Below, one piece after another: positions 15,838-21,340 of a stretch of DNA of 21,340 bases. The stretch spans positions 1-21,340 of the forward strand of contig CAKSPC010000043.1 in assembly GCA_934481445.1 (NCBI GenBank). Reading direction: 5' to 3'. How positions within the stretch are numbered: the stretch's first letter is position 1; each line of letters begins with the position of its first letter. Source of the stretch: an uncultured Oscillospiraceae bacterium. Lineage in GTDB: Bacteria > Bacillota > Clostridia > Oscillospirales > Ruminococcaceae. The translations under genes were made by a program, and so were the position numbers. Below the pieces are notes generated by a model. That model searched no databases. It worked only from the letters and a program-made list of their open reading frames with translations, and was not told the origin of the DNA.

Positions 15838-17313
15838 TCAGAGAATAATACAGATAAGGCCGCCGCAGCCGTCGTTAACTATGCGCTGGATGGTTTCCTG
15901 AAGCTTCATGCGGGCGTCCGCGGGCATACGGCAGAGCTTGTTGTTAAGCCCCTCGTTCACAAGGTCATGCAGGGACTTTCCGAAGATATTGCTGCTCCAT
16001 ATCCCTTTGGGATTTTCCTCGAAATCATTCAGCAGGTACGCGATAAGCTCTTCGGACTGTTTCTCGCTGCCGACGATGGGATTAATTTCGGTGGTTATGT
16101 TCGCGGACATCATGTGTATCGAGGGGGCGCTGGCGCGGAGCCTTACGCCGTATTTTCCGCCCTGGCGGACGATCTGCGGCTCCTCCAGGGTGAGTTCATC
16201 CTGCGTGGGAAGCACGATGCCGTAGCCCGTTGCTTCCACCTCTTCAAGAGCGCCGCGGACGCGCTCGTATTTCTTCTTTATCGCGGCAAGCTCCGCCATG
16301 CATGGCATGAGGTCGCTTTCGTCGTGAAGCTCTATACCTGTGGTTTCGCCGAGTATCTTGTAGAAAAGATCGTCGCGCAGGGCAATGTCGATGGTGCCCG
16401 AGCCTGTGCCGAGATCAAGCTCCGCAGAAGCACAGCTTTTCACACATTCGCACTCGCCTATTTTTTCTGCGAAGCGCGCGATATCGTTAATGCCGTGCAC
16501 ATCCGCAGCGGCGGTCTTTATGCTCTCGTAAAGCTCCTTGCGCAGGGGATGATCCGCGTCGAGGGAACGCACCCATTTCGGCATTTTGACCCGCAGCTCG
16601 CACACGGGAAATTTAAGCAGAAGTTCCCCCATTATCTCGTTTATCTTCTCTTCATCAAGGTCGACGCAGTTGAGCGGCATGACCTTTGCGCCGTATTTTT
16701 CAGAGAGCGACTGCGCAAGCGATATGCTTTTCGGGTCTTTCGGGTCGCGGCAGTTCAGCAGCACCACGAACGGCTTGTTTATCTCGTTCAGTTCGGATAC
16801 TATGCGCTCCTCAGCGGCTTCGTATTCCTCCCTCGGAATGCCTGTGATGCTGCCGTCGGTGGTCACGACAACGCCTACAGTAGAATGATCCGTTATTACC
16901 TTGCGGGTGCCAACCTCCGCCGCCATATTGAAAGGCACCTCTTCGTCAAACCACGGCGTCTTTACCATGCGCGGGGCTTCGTTTTCGATGTACCCGACCG
17001 CCCCGGGGATTATGTACCCAACGCAGTCGATGAGCCGCACGTTCATTTTAACGCCGCCGTCAAGCTCCACGGTGACAGCTTCTTCGGGGACGAATTTCGG
17101 CTCGGTAGTCATGATAGTCTTGCCCGCCGAGGACTGCGGAAGCTCATCCCTGGCGCGCCCGCGGCGGTATTCGTCGGCGATGTTCGGGATAACGAGGGTG
17201 TTCATGAAGCGGTTTATAAAGGTGGACTTGCCCGAGCGGACCGGGCCTACTATGCCGATGTAGATATTGCCGCCCGTCCTCTTTGAAATATCCGAATAGA
17301 TAGAATTGTTCAT
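15838..17313 (-). CDS. spoIVA: Stage IV sporulation protein A (spore coat basement ATPase)
   Basis: 491 residues, one fewer than B. subtilis SpoIVA (492). The N-terminus is diagnostic: SDISKRTGGNIYIGIVGPV with Walker A GPVRSGKST (23-31), followed by the FINRFM helix. The C-terminus ends in a hydrophobic GGLICIIL. SpoIVA polymerises with ATP hydrolysis on the forespore outer membrane and forms the base on which coat proteins assemble; in B. subtilis SpoVM anchors it, and in C. difficile it binds SipL. Its SD AAAGGAG overlaps the stop of the sipL-like gene and is 14 nt from the ATG, rather far, which fits translational coupling. It is probably transcribed from the sigma-E-like promoter at 18935-18963. 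A long antisense open frame on the plus strand is treated as a shadow. Confidence 0.97.
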   Translation of the reverse strand: MNNSIYSDISKRTGGNIYIGIVGPVRSGKSTFINRFMNTLVIPNIADEYRRGRARDELPQSSAGKTIMTTEPKFVPEEAVTVELDGGVKMNVRLIDCVGYIIPGAVGYIENEAPRMVKTPWFDEEVPFNMAAEVGTRKVITDHSTVGVVVTTDGSITGIPREEYEAAEERIVSELNEINKPFVVLLNCRDPKDPKSISLAQSLSEKYGAKVMPLNCVDLDEEKINEIMGELLLKFPVCELRVKMPKWVRSLDADHPLRKELYESIKTAAADVHGINDIARFAEKIGECECVKSCASAELDLGTGSGTIDIALRDDLFYKILGETTGIELHDESDLMPCMAELAAIKKKYERVRGALEEVEATGYGIVLPTQDELTLEEPQIVRQGGKYGVRLRASAPSIHMMSANITTEINPIVGSEKQSEELIAYLLNDFEENPKGIWSSNIFGKSLHDLVNEGLNNKLCRMPADARMKLQETIQRIVNDGCGGLICIIL

Positions 17314-17332
17314 TATTTTATGTCACGCTCCT

Positions 17333-18892
17333 TTATATCGTGGGGATAACGATCATGCCCGACAGCGCGGTCTGCTCGTTTTCAACGCCGTTTTCACGCA
17401 TAAGCGCCTCGGTGGTCGTGTTGTATTTCTTCGCAATGCTCCAGCAGTCCGCGGGGGCGCTGCCCGTGTAGCATATCCTTAACGCATAATCGGAAGCGCA
17501 CTCCTTCGGCTTATCGTCGAGGATGGTAACGGCGGTCAGGGCATCAACGGAAGCATTGTCCCGCAGCCGCGCGCCGAATGCGATGTGTGCGGTCATTCCG
17601 AGAGTGCCGTCGGAGCGTATGGAAAATTCAGTATCGGTGACATCCGCGCTCGTTTCGGCGGAGGTTTCGGGGGTAACGCCGGTGGCGGGAAGCTCCTGCG
17701 TGAACGCCTCCTGCTTTTCGAGATAAAACGGCGAACCGTCCTCCGCAAGCCCCATCGCATGGAACATCATCTGCCCCGAAAGAGTCATGACGCCGTCGTT
17801 TCCGCAGCGGCAGGAAAGATTGCCCATCTCCGCCGAGCAATCCCACACAACGCTTATCGGACCGTTTTCGCCGGTGATATCGCAGCGCTGCACGAAATTC
17901 TCCGACATGACGCGCGGACGGGTGCTTATCTTCAGCGGCACGGACGACAGTTCTGTTTCAAAATTCAGCGAATATGCGTCGTCGGCAATGAGCGCTTCCT
18001 CCTCCTTGTCCGCGCGGGCGGAGCACTCCATAAGAAGCTCGCAGGAAATTATGCCGCTGTCCGTTTTCGGGGTCAGCTCGCAGTTCATTACGGTAAGCCG
18101 CGGGACGGTGACATATTCGTCGGTTATACCTGCAATGTCAAGAATAACGCTTACGGGGATATCCGCGGACATTTTCTCCATATTCCTGCACCCGCTGCTT
18201 TCGGGGGAATATACTCCGTAAAGCGCGTTGACGCTCACCGTGCCCTTTACAACCGCCTTATCCGCGATAACGCGCAGGTCTGTCACCCCGGATGTTTCCG
18301 AGCTGTCGAGGATAAATCCTATCCCCGCCGCGCCCGTGTCTATCTCCTCGCGGACGGTGAAGCGGCGCACGGCGGAAAGCGTGCTGCCGCAGCAGGAAAG
18401 CTTCTTCGTCCTCACCTCAAGCCCGGCGGGCAGCGGCGGAAGCTCCGTTGTCAGCGGCGACGTCATGCGTATTCTTATGCTGACCGCGCCGCGTATGTCT
18501 ATCCTGCGGCTGCTTACCGCGCGGCAGTTGCAGTAGTCCGTGGACGGCCGCAGCGTGACGATAACGCTGTCCGGGGAAAGATTTTTCCTGCCTGTGTCGA
18601 CGGTCTTTGAAAACGAACTGCGCTGGTCGGAGCAGAATACCTCGTCGGAACCCTCCGTCAGATACAGCACCTTTATGTACGCCGTGCCGTCCACTGTGAG
18701 CCTGCCGTCGGCGGAAACGCTGTAGGACGCCACCCTTGGCGTTACACTGCATCTGAGTATCCTGAAAATATCGGGACAGTAATCCGGAAGCACGAACTCA
18801 AGTTCGACCCCCTGCTCCGTCTGTCCGTCGTACACAAGCTCTTCGGTATGTACTGCGGACTGAACGCAGCTATAATTTCTTGTTTCTTCCAT
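17333..18892 (-). CDS. sipL: SipL-like SPOCS (DUF3794) and LysM spore coat protein
   Basis: 519 residues, close to C. difficile SipL. Three SPOCS/DUF3794-like stretches can be seen (about 35-150, 180-290 and 320-405), with the first containing LPDYCPDIFRILRC. The C-terminal LysM domain (about 468-519) includes DCWSIAKKYNTTTEALMREN and ends VIPTI. In C. difficile SipL is the functional counterpart of SpoVID: its LysM domain binds SpoIVA and keeps the coat attached to the forespore. Here the gene lies 19 nt upstream of spoIVA in the same direction, so both partners come from one mRNA. A strong SD AAGGAGG sits 6 nt before the ATG. An alternative name would be a generic DUF3794/LysM protein, but length, LysM position and spoIVA linkage favour SipL. 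Confidence 0.88.
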   Translation of the reverse strand: MEETRNYSCVQSAVHTEELVYDGQTEQGVELEFVLPDYCPDIFRILRCSVTPRVASYSVSADGRLTVDGTAYIKVLYLTEGSDEVFCSDQRSSFSKTVDTGRKNLSPDSVIVTLRPSTDYCNCRAVSSRRIDIRGAVSIRIRMTSPLTTELPPLPAGLEVRTKKLSCCGSTLSAVRRFTVREEIDTGAAGIGFILDSSETSGVTDLRVIADKAVVKGTVSVNALYGVYSPESSGCRNMEKMSADIPVSVILDIAGITDEYVTVPRLTVMNCELTPKTDSGIISCELLMECSARADKEEEALIADDAYSLNFETELSSVPLKISTRPRVMSENFVQRCDITGENGPISVVWDCSAEMGNLSCRCGNDGVMTLSGQMMFHAMGLAEDGSPFYLEKQEAFTQELPATGVTPETSAETSADVTDTEFSIRSDGTLGMTAHIAFGARLRDNASVDALTAVTILDDKPKECASDYALRICYTGSAPADCWSIAKKYNTTTEALMRENGVENEQTALSGMIVIPTI

Positions 18893-18934
18893 AAGTATCC
18901 TCCTTGTTTATCGGAAATGCCTGCTTTCAAAGGT

Positions 18935-18963
18935 AGTGTATGCTTGTATTGCCGCAGGTATTA
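18935..18963 (-). promoter_or_regulatory. Sigma-E-like sporulation promoter of sipL-spoIVA
   Basis: On the minus strand CATACACT (18935-18942) fits the sigma-E -10 consensus CATACANT completely. TAATACC (18957-18963), 14 nt upstream, fits the -35 (kmATATT) at five of seven positions. Predicted start is near 18928, about 36 nt before the ATG. Mother-cell sigma-E control is what is known for sipL and spoIVA in other spore formers. Confidence 0.68.
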
Positions 18964-19004
18964 CAGCGCGTACATTTTTTCGGACAGATTATTTTCAAAA
19001 CATA

Positions 19005-19033
19005 TTGATTTTTTTTTGTGAATGAGTTATAAT
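19005..19033 (+). promoter_or_regulatory. Sigma-A-like promoter of cheV
   Basis: TTGATT (19005-19010) and TATAAT (19028-19033) are 17 nt apart. The start would fall near 19040, exactly at the left end of the hairpin-rich element, so the leader would be about 280 nt and contain the whole element. No better promoter is seen between the element and the cheV SD. Confidence 0.6.
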
Positions 19034-19039
19034 TAATAA

Positions 19040-19266
19040 AAGACTTCATGCAGACTTACAGTTTGTCGAAAAAATCGAATTTGCCCGCGAAGCGGGCTTT
19101 TGAAATCCGTTTTTTGCTCCGGGTTTCCCGGGGCAAAAAACACTTCTATCCGCACAAGTGTGCGGTTTGTCGGCAACGCCGACAAACCGTGCGCGCAGGG
19201 CGGATGTTCGGCGGAAAAGTCACTTTAGTGACTTTTTCGACGGTCTGAAAGACTTCATGCAGTCTT
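19040..19266. repeat. Hairpin-rich MITE-like element in the cheV leader
   Basis: The ends at 19040-19073 and 19233-19266 are inverted copies matching at 27 of 34 positions, sharing AAGACT, CATG, CAG and GTCGAAAAA. The ends are also direct repeats of AGACTTCATGCAG. Inside are GCCCGC-gaa-GCGGGC (19083-19097), a 14-bp stem with TTTTTTGC and GCAAAAAA ends (19110-19140), CCGCAC-aagt-GTGCGG (19150-19165), a perfect 11-bp stem GGTTTGTCGGC-aac-GCCGACAAACC (19164-19188) and AAAAGTCACT-tt-AGTGACTTTT (19215-19236). No gene is visible in it. It may be a transposon-derived repeat or a structured leader RNA. It accounts for most of the gene-free stretch 18893-19318. Confidence 0.7.
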
Positions 19267-19318
19267 ATTGTTGTATTTAACTATATCCGAAAATATATTC
19301 ACAAAGGAGCGTTAAAGA

Positions 19319-20212
19319 ATGGAAAACAACATTCTCCTTGAAAGCGGAACCAACGAGCTTGAAGTGCTCGAATTTATGGTAGGCGGGCAGAATTTCGGCA
19401 TCAACATCGCAAAGGTAGTCGAAATAATGAACTATCAGCCGATAGTTCCCGTGCCCGATTCCCCCGAGGAATTCGAGGGCGTGTTCACGCCGCGCGATAA
19501 GGTCATCTCCGTTATCGACCTGCACAAGGTACTTCACAAAGAAAGCCCCGACAAGGAGCACGACCTGCTCATAATCTGCCACTTCAATCAGATGGACATT
19601 GGCTTCCACGTTTCCTCGGTAAAGGGCATTCAGCGCATTTCGTGGGAGGACATAGAAAAGCCCCCGCGCATTTCCGGCGACGGCTCCAACAACATCGCAA
19701 CCGGCATCGCGAAATTCAGCGACAGGATAATACTTATCCTCGATTTCGAGAAGATCGTTTCCGATATGAACCGCTCCGCTGTAATCGACACCACGGGTGT
19801 TTCCGCGACGGGTCACATCCGCTCGGAAAAGCACATCGTCATCGCAGAGGATTCCCCTTTCCTTAACACGCTTATCAGGAACACTCTCAAGGACGCGGGA
19901 TATGTTAACGTAGTTTCCTTTGACAACGGCAAGGACGCATGGGATTATGTCAGCGGCCACAAGGAAATGGAAGGCGACATTCTCGATCAGATCTCCTGCG
20001 TTATCAGCGATATCGAAATGCCGAGGATGGACGGACATCACCTTACAAAGCTTATCAAGGACGACGAGGTCCTCCGCCGCATACCCGTGTATCTCTTCTC
20101 CTCGCTTATCAACGAGCAGATGCGCATAAAGGGCGAAAGCGTCGGCGCGGACGCACAGTTCTCAAAACCGCAGATAGGAAATCTTATCAACTACCTCAAC
20201 GAACATATCTGA
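19319..20212 (+). CDS. cheV: CheV-type chemotaxis coupling protein (CheW plus receiver domain)
   Basis: 297 residues, normal for CheV. Residues about 13-150 are a CheW-like domain (FMVGGQNFGINIAKVVEIM, VFTPRDKVISVIDLHKVL) that would link chemoreceptors to CheA. Residues about 170-297 are a receiver domain with acidic pair in IAEDSPF, phosphoacceptor Asp231 in ISDIEMPRMDGH, LFSS, and the conserved Lys in FSKP. Phosphorylation of CheV by CheA takes part in adaptation. AAAGGAG lies 9 nt before the ATG. It is a single-gene unit with its own promoter and terminator; no other che or fla genes are in the window. Confidence 0.94.
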   Translation: MENNILLESGTNELEVLEFMVGGQNFGINIAKVVEIMNYQPIVPVPDSPEEFEGVFTPRDKVISVIDLHKVLHKESPDKEHDLLIICHFNQMDIGFHVSSVKGIQRISWEDIEKPPRISGDGSNNIATGIAKFSDRIILILDFEKIVSDMNRSAVIDTTGVSATGHIRSEKHIVIAEDSPFLNTLIRNTLKDAGYVNVVSFDNGKDAWDYVSGHKEMEGDILDQISCVISDIEMPRMDGHHLTKLIKDDEVLRRIPVYLFSSLINEQMRIKGESVGADAQFSKPQIGNLINYLNEHI

Positions 20213-20232
20213 TTTTTTACATAACGCTTCTG

Positions 20233-20259
20233 AAGCCGAACCTTTGGTTCGGCTTTTTT
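20233..20259 (+). terminator. Intrinsic terminator after cheV
   Basis: A perfect 10-bp stem, AAGCCGAACC (20233-20242) with GGTTCGGCTT (20246-20255) around a TTT loop, ends in a T run to 20259. It begins 21 nt after the cheV stop. Confidence 0.93.
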
Positions 20260-20290
20260 GCAATTTTCATCCGACTGCATTCGGTTTTAC

Positions 20291-20319
20291 TTGACAAAAC
20301 GGCTGTATAGTTTTATAAT
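20291..20319 (+). promoter_or_regulatory. Perfect sigma-A promoter of the PAS-like gene
   Basis: TTGACA (20291-20296) and TATAAT (20314-20319) are 17 nt apart, full consensus. The start would be near 20326, about 30 nt before the ATG at 20356, leaving no room for a riboswitch. Confidence 0.9.
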
Positions 20320-20355
20320 TAAATAGGTATTATTTTAAAAATAGGAGGAACGTCT

Positions 20356-21340
20356 ATGACAACGACTCCCGCAAACGAACATAACGGGTTGGAAACACTC
20401 ATCGGACTTTTCACCATGATGATAGAGCTCGGCAAGCCGTACACCCTTTATATGGAAAAAAGCTTTCTGGAGCTTCTCTGCCTTCCGACAGACCTCTCGC
20501 CGCAGGATACCTATGCCGCGTGGGAATCGCACGTCAGGGAGGACGACCGACAGGCTATCCTTAATGCGATAAACAGCAGTATCCTCGGGCTTCAGTCCGA
20601 GGTAAAATATCACTGGCTGCACGACCGCCTCGGCTGGATAAACGTATCCAGCACGGGGATACTCACGGATGTTTCCGGCGGAGTTATAACGATAAAGGGA
20701 TTCTTCAAAGGCGTTATCCCCGAAAAAAAGGACGATGGCAGCATTGACAGCAATTCCGCGCTTCTGCGCACGATGGTCATGGATGTTATTATGGACAGCT
20801 TCACTGTCTGCGCCCTTGCCAACGCCGACACGAATGCCATGTATTTCCTGCACAACAATGTTTTCCCCGATATGGCGCAGAGAAACCTGACATACGACGA
20901 ATGGCGTGAATTTATCCTCGGCATGGTTTTCCGCGACGACGCGGACCTTTACCGACGCCTCAGCTCGCGGCAGACCCTCAACGCTTATCTCGAAAAAAAC
21001 AACGGCGAATTGCAGTTCGAGGTGCGCTATCTTGACCCGAAAACCGGCAGATACAACCGAATGCGGCAGAGGTACATCCACTTCAGCAAGCCGCTTGCTA
21101 ACCGATATACAATGCTGCTTGTATTCTCAAACATCCGCAGCGACAGCCGCGATGATTTCAAGGAGAGTATGCGCCGCAGGCTTATCGACGGGCTCGCCCT
21201 GCCCTATCGCGAGCTTGACCTTATCAACCTCAAAACAGGCGTGCTCTTCACATCCAGATCCCGCGGCGGCGTTTATACCGAAGCATTTGACGAATCGGGA
21301 CAGTTTGACGACGCCGTCAAGGCGTATCTCGGCGACTGTC
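20356..21340 (+). CDS. PAS-like sensory/signalling protein, C-terminus off window
   Basis: The frame is open from the ATG at 20356 to the right edge (328 full codons), with AGGAGG about 7 nt upstream. The visible part is soluble, with no membrane helix. It seems to be a row of diverged PAS-like modules: about 25-121 (LYMEKSFLELLCLP ... WLHDRLGWINVSSTG ... ITIKGFF), about 148-265 (FTVCALANADTNAMYFLHNN ... LQFEVRYLDPKTG ... MLLVFSNI) and a third starting near 285 (LALPYRELDLINLKTG). Such modules usually sit in front of a GGDEF, EAL or kinase domain, which would lie beyond the edge. Position after cheV suggests a signalling theme but the terminator separates the two. Its output is unknown. Confidence 0.75.
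   Translation, partial: MTTTPANEHNGLETLIGLFTMMIELGKPYTLYMEKSFLELLCLPTDLSPQDTYAAWESHVREDDRQAILNAINSSILGLQSEVKYHWLHDRLGWINVSSTGILTDVSGGVITIKGFFKGVIPEKKDDGSIDSNSALLRTMVMDVIMDSFTVCALANADTNAMYFLHNNVFPDMAQRNLTYDEWREFILGMVFRDDADLYRRLSSRQTLNAYLEKNNGELQFEVRYLDPKTGRYNRMRQRYIHFSKPLANRYTMLLVFSNIRSDSRDDFKESMRRRLIDGLALPYRELDLINLKTGVLFTSRSRGGVYTEAFDESGQFDDAVKAYLGDC

Noticed and set aside
19083..19100. GCCCGC-gaa-GCGGGC followed by TTTT as a terminator in the cheV leader
   Set aside because: Only four T follow and it is one of many stems in the element; termination there is possible but not supported over a structural role.
19264..19300. Sigma-D (motility) promoter just before cheV
   Set aside because: CCGAAAAT resembles a GCCGATAA -10 only partly and no TAAA box lies at the right distance.
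19277..20041. 254-codon minus-strand frame opposite cheV
   Set aside because: CheW and receiver motifs on the plus strand are decisive; the minus frame has no family features.

Overview
The window looks like a chromosomal segment of an anaerobic, endospore-forming member of the Clostridia, most like the Ruminococcus/Oscillospiraceae group. The reasons are a spoIVA gene next to a SipL-type SPOCS/LysM gene, a clostridial type IV pilus-like cluster, a CheV protein, strong SD sequences, and a choice-of-anchor A surface protein with an Asp-Thr linker. I see no rRNA, tRNA, CRISPR array or intact transposase. The taxon is inferred from gene content only.

Layout. (1) 1-1430, minus: a secreted choice-of-anchor A surface protein that runs off the left edge inside a pure (Asp-Thr)n tract, with a perfect sigma-A promoter at 1521-1549. 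(2) 1572-1904: a folded, MITE-like repeat with 23-bp terminal inverted repeats. (3) 1921-15664, minus: eleven tightly packed genes that look like one operon behind a sigma-A promoter at 15736-15764. In transcription order they are a ZapA-type division protein with a very long coiled coil, a U32 peptidase-family protein, a predicted (alpha/alpha)6-barrel protein, a large FN3/Big_2/CapA-like/DUF6270-like protein, a transglutaminase lipoprotein, PilC/GspF, four small membrane or pseudopilin-like proteins, and PilT. (4) 15838-18892, minus: sipL then spoIVA, with a sigma-E-like promoter upstream and an intrinsic terminator downstream. (5) 18893-19318: a divergent intergenic region with promoters both ways and a second hairpin-rich element with inverted repeats inside the cheV leader. 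(6) 19319-20212, plus: cheV with its own terminator. (7) 20356 to the right edge, plus: the N-terminal part of a PAS-like signalling protein behind a perfect sigma-A promoter.

How the genes may work together. sipL and spoIVA encode the two partners that attach the spore coat basement layer to the forespore, and here they are translationally coupled. The long operon joins a division-ring protein, envelope-glycan-like proteins and a type IV pilus or pseudopilus motor (inner-membrane platform PilC, retraction ATPase PilT, minor pilin-like subunits). PilB, a prepilin peptidase and a major pilin are absent here and must be elsewhere if the machine is complete. The most unusual items are the CapA-like protein, which has lost several expected metal-ligand motifs and has no export signal despite FN3/Big domains, and the ZapA-coiled-coil fusion heading the pilus operon.
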